The position numbers and the translations under genes were made by a program. From contig NZ_AUAZ01000017.1 of NCBI RefSeq assembly GCF_000428985.1, positions 1 through 64,000 on the forward strand: a DNA stretch of 64,000 nucleotides, read 5' to 3'. This document shows, one piece after another, positions 45,641-53,885 of the stretch. Every line of letters begins with the position of its first letter. Positions within the stretch are counted from its first letter, which is position 1. Source of the DNA: Marinobacterium litorale DSM 23545 (GTDB taxonomy: Bacteria; Pseudomonadota; Gammaproteobacteria; Pseudomonadales; Balneatricaceae). Below the pieces are notes generated by a model, which was not told the DNA's origin, did no database searches, and saw nothing but the letters and a program-made list of their open reading frames with translations.

Positions 45641-46082
45641 TATTAACCTCTTCAATTATGAAATAACGGATAAACTTATTAACTCCCTTATTTATCCAAG
45701 AGAACAACAAGAGAATGCAATGAGCTACCAGAAATATCACAGTGAGGAAAAGAACCTTAATCCACCATTCAGCATTAAGGTCATCCAATGCAATTAAGGT
45801 GATTGTTCCAAGTCCGATAACAGCAACATCGTAAGGACTTAGATCTTTTTTAGTAAGCCAGTTACAGAAAGGACGGATTAGATAACGCAATGAGTACATT
45901 AATGTCCCAATTATGCTGAAAATAACTAGAACAAATGAGACGAACCAGATTGATTCATCTTTAAACTCATCATGGTATTTTTCAGTGTTGCCTACTATTG
46001 AAGTAATGAAGTATGAAATACCTCCAATACCTGTGAACAATATGCTGAACCAAGCTATCCAGCCAATACAGTTTGATGTCAC
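45624..46082 (-). CDS. four-helix membrane protein, unknown
   Basis: The 152-residue protein has about four membrane segments (about 7-27, 45-65, 85-102 and 106-126) and a charged C-terminus. It starts with GTG overlapping the preceding gene (GTGA) and its end overlaps the excisionase-like gene by 17 nt. A lysogeny-conversion or superinfection role is possible for a membrane protein in this position, but nothing in the sequence proves it. Confidence 0.6.
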   Translation of the reverse strand: MTSNCIGWIAWFSILFTGIGGISYFITSIVGNTEKYHDEFKDESIWFVSFVLVIFSIIGTLMYSLRYLIRPFCNWLTKKDLSPYDVAVIGLGTITLIALDDLNAEWWIKVLFLTVIFLVAHCILLLFSWINKGVNKFIRYFIIEEVNNERTS

Positions 46083-46519
46083 GACTTCACCCCCTCAGCG
46101 GTGGCCTGCTGGCGGATCTGATTCACCAATCGCCCGCACTTGAGCGCATACTTTGTCGGCGGCAACTCATCCATGTTTTCAACCGCATCGCATAGCCGCA
46201 ATGCCATAGCCTTCAACTGGTCGCGTTCTGCATCAGGTAGCTTATGACGGCAGCTGTTGCAGGCGTGTATGTGCCGATTCATACCCTCACTGCCGTGCCA
46301 TGGGTGGTGGTTAATGGCGGTGCCGCAGTAGTCGCAGGTCAATGGGGCAGACTGCTCTGCACACATTGACTGATACTCGGCTTCGATTTTTCGCAACCGC
46401 TCAATCTCGGCGTCCAGCCCGGCGACGACACGCTCAATACCGTCACAGTCATATCCAGCAACAAAGCCAGATCCATCGTTGTGCATGTACTGCCGTAGGT
46501 GTGGTGTAAGATCTGTCAT
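46079..46519 (-). CDS. phage protein with a CxxC...CxxC zinc-ribbon-like module
   Basis: The 146-residue protein has a coiled helix (about 28-50) and a putative zinc site CDYCGTAINHH ... CNSCRHKL near the middle. The start MTDLTPHLRQYM at 46519 follows GGAGACGG; in-frame codons further upstream lack a ribosome site. Function unknown. Confidence 0.6.
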   Translation of the reverse strand: MTDLTPHLRQYMHNDGSGFVAGYDCDGIERVVAGLDAEIERLRKIEAEYQSMCAEQSAPLTCDYCGTAINHHPWHGSEGMNRHIHACNSCRHKLPDAERDQLKAMALRLCDAVENMDELPPTKYALKCGRLVNQIRQQATAEGVKS

Positions 46520-46600
46520 TTCCGTCTCCTGTGTCCGTTGGCTTGTCGGCAGGCCCGTTTCCAGTCCCAGTGTGTGGGGGGGCATGCTGTCTTTACCTCC

Positions 46601-46855
46601 TCATGCCGCCGTATCCACGCCGTAGTGGGCGCGCAGTTTCTCGATTATCTGCTGGCGCTCCTGTGCGATTGCCTGTTCCAGCGCATTGCGGAGTAGGGCG
46701 GCCACATGCGGGCCGATCTTTCTGTCGTCATCCCGGTTCCTGAATGTCAGCGATATGCCGATCAGACCGGCGCTGCCGATACTGGTAGCCAGTTCTTCCA
46801 GCGCCTCGATATCCTCGATCAGGGTGTTGGCCTGTTTGATTTCTGATGGGGTCAT
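46601..46855 (-). CDS. small phage hypothetical protein
   Basis: The 84-residue protein is mostly helical, starts MTPSEIKQANTLIEDIEAL and overlaps the previous gene's stop (ATGA). GGAGGAG lies upstream. Not recognised. Confidence 0.6.
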   Translation of the reverse strand: MTPSEIKQANTLIEDIEALEELATSIGSAGLIGISLTFRNRDDDRKIGPHVAALLRNALEQAIAQERQQIIEKLRAHYGVDTAA

Positions 46856-47130
46856 GGCTGCTGCTCCTCCTGTGCGGCTGTGATTATGGCTTCAAGCTCA
46901 TTCGCTTTTTCATGCCAGCCTGAGTTCGAGCCTGTTGCTCGCATTAAACGTATTGCTGCTTTCAGATCACCAACGGGTATCAGTACACAATTTTCAGGAA
47001 TGGCATATAAATTACGTACTGGATAGCCTGCTTCCTCTGTATTCTTTCTGTGATCGTTTATATCCATACCTGTGTGCCAGGTATCATCTTGGTAAAACTG
47101 CCACGCTACCGGTTTTAATTCTTCACTCAT
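46852..47130 (-). CDS. small phage hypothetical protein
   Basis: The 92-residue product begins MSEELKPVAWQFYQDDTWHTG and resembles the short 'xPVAWQxx' proteins common in phage accessory regions. A start 21 nt upstream (MMSKREK) is also possible; neither has a strong ribosome site. Confidence 0.55.
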   Translation of the reverse strand: MSEELKPVAWQFYQDDTWHTGMDINDHRKNTEEAGYPVRNLYAIPENCVLIPVGDLKAAIRLMRATGSNSGWHEKANELEAIITAAQEEQQP

Positions 47131-47140
47131 CTTTTCTCGC

Positions 47141-47434
47141 TTACTCATCATTAAGCGCCTGTTGCGCTATCTGGCGGTAGTAATCCCGCTCACCATTGGA
47201 ACCGAAGTTCAAACGGAACTCTGTGCTGCACTCACCACATTGCTGGATACGCTTTAATGCCGTCTTCAACTGGCCACTCTCGTTACTCCACTGACTAAGC
47301 GTTTCTCTTGCCTCGTCTCGCTGATCACGCAACCACTCAATCTCATTGAGTAGCTCTTCGGCGTATTCACAGACACGGTTCAGCTCTTCATTTTCAGCAC
47401 GGTCCAGGTCACTAGGCCAAATAAAATCAGTCAT
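47141..47434 (-). CDS. small coiled-coil phage protein
   Basis: The 97-residue protein has a long charged helix (about 13-65, RAENEELNRVCEYAEELLNE) predicted to form a coiled coil. Its ATG overlaps the end of the upstream gene by 8 nt. Function unknown. Confidence 0.6.
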   Translation of the reverse strand: MTDFIWPSDLDRAENEELNRVCEYAEELLNEIEWLRDQRDEARETLSQWSNESGQLKTALKRIQQCGECSTEFRLNFGSNGERDYYRQIAQQALNDE

Positions 47435-47681
47435 TTATCATCTCCAGCGCTTCGTCGGTGGGGTAAAACAAATGGTCTTTGATATCGAACCGCACCAACC
47501 CCTGCAGTTCGGTGTTTACCTCGACTGGGATGGTGGCGCTGGTATCGTGACCCCGAAGCTCCATGTGAGTCACATCAGGATAGTTGTCCTGCGGTTCCCA
47601 GCTGCCGTAATGGTGTTTATTGTCACGCAGCCACCGCAGAATATTCACGGCCTGTGACGACAATGTTCTTTGCTTATCCAT
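47427..47681 (-). CDS. small phage hypothetical protein
   Basis: The 84-residue protein starts MDKQRTLSSQAVNILRWLRDNKHHY with GGAG 6 nt upstream; in-frame codons further up fall in the hairpin region. Not recognised. Confidence 0.55.
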   Translation of the reverse strand: MDKQRTLSSQAVNILRWLRDNKHHYGSWEPQDNYPDVTHMELRGHDTSATIPVEVNTELQGLVRFDIKDHLFYPTDEALEMIND

Positions 47682-47691
47682 GGAGTACTCC

Positions 47692-47732
47692 GGAAAAAGA
47701 AAAGCCCTCACATGGAGGACTGAAGGGGCAAT
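47692..47732 (-). terminator. probable intrinsic terminator
   Basis: On the minus strand, GCCC and GGGC arms around an imperfect stem are followed by TTTTCTTTTTC, starting 8 nt after the stop of the 52-aa gene. The stem is imperfect. Confidence 0.45.
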
Positions 47733-47739
47733 GAAAAAG

Positions 47740-47898
47740 TTACTTTGGAATACAAAACAAGCGATTTACATCATCTACTTTATTTTGCTTAAAGCTCTGA
47801 ATTGCTGCTTCACAGGACGTTTTTGAAGAAAACTCTTGCATTGTTACAGTTGTTCCAAAATAAACGTGCGTCACTACAACAAGAATAAAAGCGCTCAT
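47740..47898 (-). CDS. 52-aa protein with signal-like N-terminus, DUF1482-like
   Basis: This short gene encodes MSAFILVVVTHVYFG..., a hydrophobic N-terminal segment followed by a soluble tail with CEAAIQSFKQ and a final CIP. Its layout (hydrophobic start, then a cysteine-helix, then CxP near the end) resembles the small phage DUF1482 proteins. Its ATG overlaps the upstream gene's stop (ATGA), which supports that it is real. Confidence 0.6.
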   Translation of the reverse strand: MSAFILVVVTHVYFGTTVTMQEFSSKTSCEAAIQSFKQNKVDDVNRLFCIPK

Positions 47899-48104
47899 GA
47901 TTTATCCTTTTTAGTCATGCTGCGCTGCCAATCGAAAAGAGGACGGCTCCAAATATTTCCGTTAGCGCCAACGTAAACAACCGTGATTGGATATCGTTCA
48001 GGATTTACGGTGTAAAGATTAGTAATACACGTAACACGATATTCGCGACCGCTGTTATGCACCCAAACACTGTCTTTTTCAGGGATCTCGAGAATCTGTT
48101 CCAT
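47895..48104 (-). CDS. small phage hypothetical protein
   Basis: The 69-residue protein reads as a small beta-barrel (WVHNSGREYRVTCITNLYTV, ITVVYVGANGNIWSRPLFDW), similar to the short phage DUF1653-like proteins that carry a conserved WxRPxxxW pattern. AAGGAAC precedes the ATG. Confidence 0.6.
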   Translation of the reverse strand: MEQILEIPEKDSVWVHNSGREYRVTCITNLYTVNPERYPITVVYVGANGNIWSRPLFDWQRSMTKKDKS

Positions 48105-48118
48105 ACTGGTTCCTTGAA

Positions 48119-48430
48119 TTAAGGGGGGTACCCCCGTCTGATCATGTTATTTCGGTAAGCATTACCCAGCTTTTTTGCATGATGTTTAACCCTACGGCGA
48201 GAGCAACCCAGTTCATCTGCAATTTGACTAAGAGACTGATTCAGCATTAAGCGCTCCAACAGATCCTCTTGATCGATAGGTCGCTCTTTCTTGCTGCATA
48301 GCTTTAGGCGTCGAAGGTTATTTTTTATAGTGGAATCGCTTACCCCAAAATACTGGCTTAGTTCAATCAATGTCATTGATGGATACAACTGAGCCAGCAC
48401 CTTATCGTTAGATATTTTCCAGTGGGCCAT
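48119..48430 (-). CDS. helix-turn-helix protein
   Basis: The 103-residue protein contains two helix-turn-helix-like units, MTLIELSQYFGVSDSTIKNNLRRL (about 19-42) and QSLSQIADELGCSRRRVKHHAKKL (about 65-88), resembling tandem homeodomain-like DNA-binding modules. It may regulate phage genes or be derived from a homing-endonuclease DNA-binding domain. The final codons form a GGGGGTACCCCCC run. Confidence 0.65.
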   Translation of the reverse strand: MAHWKISNDKVLAQLYPSMTLIELSQYFGVSDSTIKNNLRRLKLCSKKERPIDQEDLLERLMLNQSLSQIADELGCSRRRVKHHAKKLGNAYRNNMIRRGYPP

Positions 48431-48443
48431 TGTCTATTCTTAT

Positions 48444-48626
48444 TTAGGCAACATGGCGGATCGGGATGTACTGAGAGCAGGGCTCATCAGAAGTCAGTAC
48501 CAACACAGGTTCTTGCTGAACCTGCTGGTAATAGAGGTAATTACGATAACGCTCACAGGTCATTCGCTTAGAGCAGGACTTCTTGGTAAGACTACTACCA
48601 ATACACAGAGAGGGCTCATCGGACAT
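48444..48626 (-). CDS. small cysteine-containing phage protein
   Basis: The 60-residue protein has four cysteines (SLCIG, KKSCSK, MTCERYR, EPCSQY). Its start overlaps the upstream gene by 11 nt. Function not recognised. Confidence 0.5.
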   Translation of the reverse strand: MSDEPSLCIGSSLTKKSCSKRMTCERYRNYLYYQQVQQEPVLVLTSDEPCSQYIPIRHVA

Positions 48627-48837
48627 GACTGATCCTCCGATTAATAAACCGCTGAATCATCTCAAGATCAGCGGCTAGTTCATGGGGCTGGTTCTCCAGC
48701 TGAAGAATCTCATTACCCACAGTGGCAGTGATGACACCACGACGTACATGCAGCCCCACATCATCAGGTATACCCAGGCTTAACGCTGAAAGGGTATTAG
48801 CCACCGGCATGGGACTCTTTTTAAGAATGTTCAACAT
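48616..48837 (-). CDS. small phage hypothetical protein
   Basis: The 73-residue protein starts MLNILKKSPMPVANTLSAL behind CAGGAGG, inside the end of the upstream gene. The middle is beta-rich (GLHVRRGVITATVGNEILQLENQ). Not recognised. Confidence 0.55.
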   Translation of the reverse strand: MLNILKKSPMPVANTLSALSLGIPDDVGLHVRRGVITATVGNEILQLENQPHELAADLEMIQRFINRRISHVR

Positions 48838-49303
48838 CAGGGCCTCCTGGCTCAGGGGGTATGTATTGATCAATGGGTACAAGAACCCACTTAGGGCGCT
48901 GCATAAAGTTAATGCACACCGGTTCGTCTTTATCGAGATGGTCAGTCATAAACAAACGCAGATCAGATAAACTGATCTCTTCCAGGTGTCTTACTTTTTC
49001 AGGTTTGTTTTTGAGATTGTTACGCCGTATGTAGAGGTACACGGTATGCGTAGAGCGGTTAAGTTTTTTGGCTATTTCTTCAACAGAATACCCTTGAGCA
49101 AGTAATTCATCAGTACGGTTTATCTGTGCCTCAAACAAATACTGCTTTTGGGATTTAAGCCCCCATTGTTGTCTTCTAACAGCAATGGTAGAAGGTGTTG
49201 ATTTAAACAGCTTGGCAATGCGAGAGTTGGATTCTCCTGCTTCTGCCAACGCCGTTACAGCTTCACGATCACATTCAAAAGGGGGTGCACAAATTTTACG
49301 CAT
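48821..49303 (-). CDS. tandem helix-turn-helix protein
   Basis: The 160-residue protein has two homeodomain-like DNA-binding units, SNSRIAKLFKSTPSTIAVRRQQWG (about 25-48) and YSVEEIAKKLNRSTHTVYLYIRR (about 72-94), then a C-terminal part with PKWVLVPIDQYIPP. The layout parallels the other HTH gene 400 nt downstream, so the two may be related copies. A regulatory role is inferred. Confidence 0.65.
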   Translation of the reverse strand: MRKICAPPFECDREAVTALAEAGESNSRIAKLFKSTPSTIAVRRQQWGLKSQKQYLFEAQINRTDELLAQGYSVEEIAKKLNRSTHTVYLYIRRNNLKNKPEKVRHLEEISLSDLRLFMTDHLDKDEPVCINFMQRPKWVLVPIDQYIPPEPGGPDVEHS

Positions 49304-49613
49304 GAATACTACTCAAATATTGCTCGTATTCAGTGAGCAATCGATGATGGTCTACTTCCGTAAGTTTTCTTGAAAGCCAAGGTGCCGGCCTATTTCTCTG
49401 ATCCAGTATCTCAAATTCAAATTCAACATAACCGGTATGATCCCAGTCAGAATCCCAGGTGTCTTTTCCTGGTTCACGCAAGTAATGCGTTACTGAGATT
49501 TGGCAGGGAATACCGGCAATACGGGTTTTAAAATCCCCCGTGCGCTGTTTACTCGGTTGCTTTATACGCACCGGTTCAAGGTAAAGCGCAGGAGGTGATA
49601 CAGCTTGATTCAT
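49296..49613 (-). CDS. small phage hypothetical protein
   Basis: The 105-residue protein is beta-rich in the middle (GIPCQISVTHYL, GYVEFEFEILDQRNRPAPWL) with a helical C-terminus. CAGGAGG precedes the ATG; it overlaps the HTH gene start by 8 nt. Function unknown. Confidence 0.55.
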   Translation of the reverse strand: MNQAVSPPALYLEPVRIKQPSKQRTGDFKTRIAGIPCQISVTHYLREPGKDTWDSDWDHTGYVEFEFEILDQRNRPAPWLSRKLTEVDHHRLLTEYEQYLSSIHA

Positions 49614-49631
49614 ACCAGCCTCCTGTTGGTA

Positions 49632-49871
49632 CTAACGCTGACTGGTTTGCCAATCCAATGCACAGGTGCTGGCTTTTAAGCCTTCACCGGGGCAGAACAG
49701 GCGCTGTGACCCTTCTTCGAAGGGCTCTTCACACCAGTGGCAGTGACCCACGGGAACCGGCTCACGTTCACCGGCTTTTTGGCGAATTGCATCAATTCGC
49801 ATTTCCAGTAAATGTCCTTCCAGTTTATCCGTATGGTCGATTAGATCAGCGCTCACCGGTATAGCCCTCAT
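49632..49871 (-). CDS. DksA/TraR-like zinc-finger protein
   Basis: The 79-residue protein starts MRAIPVSADLIDHTDKLEG and carries HCHWCEEPFEEGSQRLFCPGE ending CALDW, a cysteine/histidine zinc-finger arrangement like small phage DksA/TraR-type proteins, preceded by an IDAIRQKAG helix. It overlaps the 3' end of the upstream gene by 26 nt. The long in-frame stretch before this ATG is only the shadow of that upstream gene. Confidence 0.6.
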   Translation of the reverse strand: MRAIPVSADLIDHTDKLEGHLLEMRIDAIRQKAGEREPVPVGHCHWCEEPFEEGSQRLFCPGEGLKASTCALDWQTSQR

Positions 49872-50418
49872 CTGCGATGACGGGATTACGTGCCATGTAG
49901 TTTTCCAGCGCTTCGTTGGCACTCCAGGCGATTTCTTCGTAGTCCTTTGCAGTGTCCTTGTGGCCACGCTGACCCGGCTGTAGAGCCTTTTTAACCACAT
50001 GAGCATGGATATGGTCAGTGATCGGGAACGTCTCCAGAACGGCGTATACGTCGATCCAGACACCGGGGAACAGCTCATTGTGGTAAGGACTGTGTTTGGC
50101 GGCAAATCGCTCAGGGACCACCACCACACGATCCAGCTCAGTACTTTCCGTATCGTCCACCATGGAAGGGCAGGTATTGGGCTCATCTTCTAAAACCGGT
50201 GGTGCAGATTGATCCAGATTGATACCAAAGATTTCTTCCAACATCGAAGTAAGATCAAGGCCTGTGCCTTTTACTTCTTCGCGCACTGGTTCACGATTAT
50301 TAACACTGATTTCAATATCAGAGTCAGGAAAGGCTTCTGCCAGTTGAGCAGAAATGTTTTCAACGATATTCGGATCGAAATTACCAGTATTCGATACGAT
50401 CACTACTTTATTGCCCAT
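49846..50418 (-). CDS. phage hypothetical protein, acidic
   Basis: The 190-residue protein starts MGNKVVIVSNTGNFDPNIV with GGAG upstream. It has an acidic middle and a C-terminal part rich in aromatic and histidine residues (HIHAHVVKKALQ). No family recognised. Confidence 0.6.
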   Translation of the reverse strand: MGNKVVIVSNTGNFDPNIVENISAQLAEAFPDSDIEISVNNREPVREEVKGTGLDLTSMLEEIFGINLDQSAPPVLEDEPNTCPSMVDDTESTELDRVVVVPERFAAKHSPYHNELFPGVWIDVYAVLETFPITDHIHAHVVKKALQPGQRGHKDTAKDYEEIAWSANEALENYMARNPVIADEGYTGER

Positions 50419-50528
50419 TCAACTACTCCGTTTATGGGATTTTCATGGATATCCCGGTAATCGGGATTCGATTTATAGGTGGTCACGTAATTAGGCCGAA
50501 TCGCTTCGATCTCTTGCCCGTTATGCAA
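50403..50528 (-). CDS. short ORF, 41 aa, uncertain start
   Basis: The C-terminal segment (GQEIEAIRPNYVTTYKSNPDY ... VVEWAIK) looks coding and overlaps the next gene start by 16 nt, but its start is unclear; a TTG at 50526-50528 is one option. It could instead be reached by frameshift from the 50521-51105 gene. Confidence 0.35.
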   Translation of the reverse strand: MHNGQEIEAIRPNYVTTYKSNPDYRDIHENPINGVVEWAIK

Positions 50529-51105
50529 CCGAACGATCAGAGGAATTCCCGGTGTCGGGAAGTGGCTGACCGGATGAAAGAGCCGCGTTGGAGGGGGGAT
50601 GCCCTGGGATGTCTGTTTCGTAGACCAACCCAGTTTCCGGATCACGGTAACGGTTAAACGCCCCAAACGCTTTGAAAAACTCGTAAGCATCGTGTTCAGA
50701 AAAGTCCTTGCCTCTAGGGGAAGCAAACCACCCTGAACCAATAAAATGGTTAGGGTTTATTCGCTTATTGATTTCATCATGCTTATCGTTGAGATAATCA
50801 GTCAGCTCGTGCTGGTAATATTTTGAGTCAGTCACGATCAAGTCGCCTTTCATAATATTCTCTTTTGTAAAAGGAGAATATCCAAAGGCAGCTAGATAAA
50901 TAGACCAGTTATGCTTCATTTTAGCAATAGCTGAATACTTGAATTCGCTTACTTCAATAAGCTGACGGGTTTTATAATCCACCAAAGTACAGGCGCTTTG
51001 TCCTGTTATAAACAGCACAACAACATCGCGCATACTTAATCGTATTTCAGCATCCCAACTTTTTAGCGGTGAATATTTCTTGGTGCGTTTTTTCTGTTTT
51101 TTCAT
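50521..51105 (-). CDS. phage hypothetical protein following DNA polymerase
   Basis: The 194-residue protein starts with a lysine-rich stretch (MKKQKKRTKK) and then a mixed alpha/beta region (DVVVLFITGQSACTLVDYK). The last 30 residues (PGHPPSNAALSSGQPLP...) look disordered. It follows the DNA polymerase and a conserved hairpin. A GTG 9 nt upstream is an alternative start. No family recognised. Confidence 0.55.
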   Translation of the reverse strand: MKKQKKRTKKYSPLKSWDAEIRLSMRDVVVLFITGQSACTLVDYKTRQLIEVSEFKYSAIAKMKHNWSIYLAAFGYSPFTKENIMKGDLIVTDSKYYQHELTDYLNDKHDEINKRINPNHFIGSGWFASPRGKDFSEHDAYEFFKAFGAFNRYRDPETGLVYETDIPGHPPSNAALSSGQPLPDTGNSSDRSVA

Positions 51106-51141
51106 AACGATCACAGGGTTGGTGAGTGACGATTCCCGCCA

Positions 51142-51157
51142 CCCACCGGAAGGTGGG
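51142..51157 (-). promoter_or_regulatory. conserved phage hairpin, copy 1
   Basis: On the minus strand TAAG is followed by CCCACC-TTCC-GGTGGG-T. It starts 1 nt after the DNA polymerase stop. It shares flank and loop pattern, but not stem sequence, with the hairpins at 58799, 60296 and 63521. Confidence 0.65.
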
Positions 51158-51158
51158 C

Positions 51159-53882
51159 TTATGCCACTTTTTCCATACCCTGTTTACAGATTGAAATGAT
51201 CTCCTCTTCACTGGCTCCATTGGGTAATGAGATGTCATTCGCCCAATCCGGATAGAACACAGACAAGTCACCCCCCAATCCCACTTGAGGGTGCTGGATC
51301 TCCGGTAGTTTCTGCCACTGCATACATTCCGGTAGGTTGTCGTTGGTCCACTTGATAGGCGCTGCGTAGTCCCTAATCATGAAGTACTGCGCATCATGTA
51401 TGTGGGCACACGGTAGGATCTCATAGCGGTATTCAGACGCCAGAGTACGTTCCTGGAACTCAATAGCAGCTCGGTTATTGAGCATCCCGTAGGATTGCCC
51501 CAGGGCATTACCTGCCGTTCGTCCTTCAGCTTGCGCCTCATAAGGTGTACGGCTCGAGCCCATCAAGGACTGTTTCAGAAGGGGCGTACGCACTCGTAGA
51601 CCAAAGGCCACAGTGACATACCCATCCTTTGCTGCCTGATCCAGTTTTCCTTGAACCCATTCATCCGATACTCGATACATATCATGATAGGCAGATTCGA
51701 TAGATCGTGCTTTCTGCTCAGACCAACCAAGCTGCTGCATGATACCGATATAGGTGCCCTGATAGGTGAGTAGGAAAGTAGGTGTTTTGGAATCCTGACG
51801 GAGCGGTTTGTACTTCGTCTCAATCGAGTTAATGCTACTTACAGAATTTGGATCTATATCCGGCATCTGATCGGAGAAGTAGTAATACGCACGCAGGCAG
51901 TGACCATCGTATCCATCCGTATAGACCTTGAGTTTATTGGGGTCCTTGGTAGTAAGCGCACTGATTCGATCTTCCAGTGAAGCGAAGTCAGCCCCACAGA
52001 ACAACCATCCTGGCGGTGCCACAAAAGCAGCTTTGATGAGCTTGGCATGTTTCGAGTTACTGGGGATGTTCTGCAGGTTAGGACCTGATGAGGAGAGGCG
52101 TCCGGAAACAGTTCCACCCAGGTTGAAGTTGCCATGCAGATACCACCAGCCATCTTCCTTCTGAACTGAGTTTTCCTTGAACGCCTTGATGAACGTAGTC
52201 AGGATTTTATCAGCATCAGCAAAGGCTCTGAGTGCTTGGATAACATCAATCAGCTGTTGGTCCTGGGTGTGGTTGATCAGCTTTTTGAGGGTCTTACCAC
52301 CGACGGCCGGCTGTTTGTTTTTGGTACGGTCGATCACCGGCAGGTTGTGTAGCTCATAGAGCAATGCCTGTACCTGAAGGTTACTGCCAGGGTTGAAGGT
52401 AACACGGGGAAATGTATCCCAGTCTTTCTTCAGGATCTTATCCGGATTTTTGGCTTTGTCGCGTCGATCCGTATAGTCCTTTTCCCAAGCGCGGGCAGTG
52501 AGCAAATCTTCAAGCTGTTTAATCAGAGGTGACTGGCTCAAGATGAGTCGTTGTGCCTCTGCTTCTGCTTTCAATACCTTCTCTGCTTCATTCACCTTCT
52601 TCATGCTCAACGGCATACCGGTGAGTTCCATTTGCAGGATCACCTTGACGCTAGGCTTGAAGATGGTTTCGTACACATCCAGCTGCTGATCATTGACCAT
52701 GGTTGGGTAATGCTTTTTCTTTACGAACCAGGTACTTAAACAGTCAACCAGGTTGTAGCGCAGCAGTTGATCCAACGGGATTCGACGGATATCTTTGATA
52801 TCCTCATCATTTTGCGCGTAGTTACCTGCAAACTCAGCAGCCTGCTCTTTGAGGCTGAGTTTGTTTCCGGATGTCGAATTGGTGGCGAGATAGGTAATGA
52901 GCTTGGTGTCGTCAAACAGGCGGGTCAGTATTTCGATCCCTTTCTGCTTTCCTTTCTCATCCAGCAAAGACTCCATCCAGAGTTCGTACACCAATATCTT
53001 CAGGTCGAAGTTGGCGTTGTGGAGAGTGAGTTTACCCTGGTAGGTTTCAAGGAATTCCCGTAGCAATTTTTTCACCACAGGGTTATCAATCTGGACGCCA
53101 TGATACGCAGCCATCGCCTCTTTACGGCGCTGGGTATACACCACAGGATCCTCACCCGGCTCGATGGGTAGCTTCAGGCGTAGTAGGTTGTAAACCTCAG
53201 CAACTTTATGAGCCTCCACGTAATCCACCGGGAAAGCTATACCGTTGTGCTCATCCCAGGCAAAACCCACAGTACCAATACCTGCTTTCCAGAAGTGCAG
53301 AGAGAAGGCCTCAATATCAAGAGTCAACTCGGGGTATTGATATAACTGGTTCAGAGCGTCAGCGATTAGATCATTAACCGGGTAAAATTCTGAATGGATG
53401 ATGTTTTGACCAGGAACCCGGTAAGTACCCTTCAGGTGGTCAGCAAGTGTATCCAGCCCGCGATCCACTTTGGTTTGAATCTTGGGGTCATAAAACAGCT
53501 GCTGGTAATTGGGGATCAATATGGCATTCATCCCCTCAGCACCCTTCAGAGTACAAGGCACCACATACCCTAAATGAGGTTCAGCTTTCTTCACTCCAGT
53601 AATGGTTTTGAAGTAAGCCGAATCTGCAATCAGTAGTGTATGAACCCCTAAGCCGATAAGTCCCTGAACCAGATTGCTCAGGTACTCTTTTTGCTCACTG
53701 ACTTTACAGGGATTCTTACCGTTATAAGGCACATCGAATGCCAGAATACGATCTTGAGAAATACTGCGTTGCTCAAGCGGGCGCACGTAATGCTCCAGTA
53801 GTTTAGAGCGATTCAATGCAGTCGTTTTGATCAGCAACGCAGCATCGTACTGAGCACTCTCAGTAAACAGTACATGCTGCAT
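51159..53882 (-). CDS. family A DNA polymerase, N4 gp39-like
   Basis: The 907-residue replicative polymerase has a proofreading exonuclease (ExoI DIEAF at 189-193, ExoII HNANFD at 288-293, ExoIII YNLVD at 376-380) and a T7/PolI-type polymerase domain. Motif A is DFASLEDR (Asp632, Glu637), motif B RQDSKTPTFLLTYQG (Arg695, Lys699, Tyr707) and motif C HIHDAQ (Asp830). The residue after the motif C aspartate is Ala where most family A enzymes have Glu. The first 170 residues form an additional N-terminal domain. Position after the Dda-like helicase matches N4. GAGG precedes the ATG. Confidence 0.92.
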   Translation of the reverse strand: MQHVLFTESAQYDAALLIKTTALNRSKLLEHYVRPLEQRSISQDRILAFDVPYNGKNPCKVSEQKEYLSNLVQGLIGLGVHTLLIADSAYFKTITGVKKAEPHLGYVVPCTLKGAEGMNAILIPNYQQLFYDPKIQTKVDRGLDTLADHLKGTYRVPGQNIIHSEFYPVNDLIADALNQLYQYPELTLDIEAFSLHFWKAGIGTVGFAWDEHNGIAFPVDYVEAHKVAEVYNLLRLKLPIEPGEDPVVYTQRRKEAMAAYHGVQIDNPVVKKLLREFLETYQGKLTLHNANFDLKILVYELWMESLLDEKGKQKGIEILTRLFDDTKLITYLATNSTSGNKLSLKEQAAEFAGNYAQNDEDIKDIRRIPLDQLLRYNLVDCLSTWFVKKKHYPTMVNDQQLDVYETIFKPSVKVILQMELTGMPLSMKKVNEAEKVLKAEAEAQRLILSQSPLIKQLEDLLTARAWEKDYTDRRDKAKNPDKILKKDWDTFPRVTFNPGSNLQVQALLYELHNLPVIDRTKNKQPAVGGKTLKKLINHTQDQQLIDVIQALRAFADADKILTTFIKAFKENSVQKEDGWWYLHGNFNLGGTVSGRLSSSGPNLQNIPSNSKHAKLIKAAFVAPPGWLFCGADFASLEDRISALTTKDPNKLKVYTDGYDGHCLRAYYYFSDQMPDIDPNSVSSINSIETKYKPLRQDSKTPTFLLTYQGTYIGIMQQLGWSEQKARSIESAYHDMYRVSDEWVQGKLDQAAKDGYVTVAFGLRVRTPLLKQSLMGSSRTPYEAQAEGRTAGNALGQSYGMLNNRAAIEFQERTLASEYRYEILPCAHIHDAQYFMIRDYAAPIKWTNDNLPECMQWQKLPEIQHPQVGLGGDLSVFYPDWANDISLPNGASEEEIISICKQGMEKVA

Positions 53883-53885
53883 ACG

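Noticed and set aside
48119-48145. GGGGGTACCCCC palindrome as a terminator
   Set aside because: It lies within the last codons of the HTH gene and is not followed by a T-run.
49872-50186. N-terminal extension of the zinc-finger gene (Trp/Ser/Arg-rich frame)
   Set aside because: It is the shadow of the 49846-50418 gene in another frame; the genuine gene starts at 49871.
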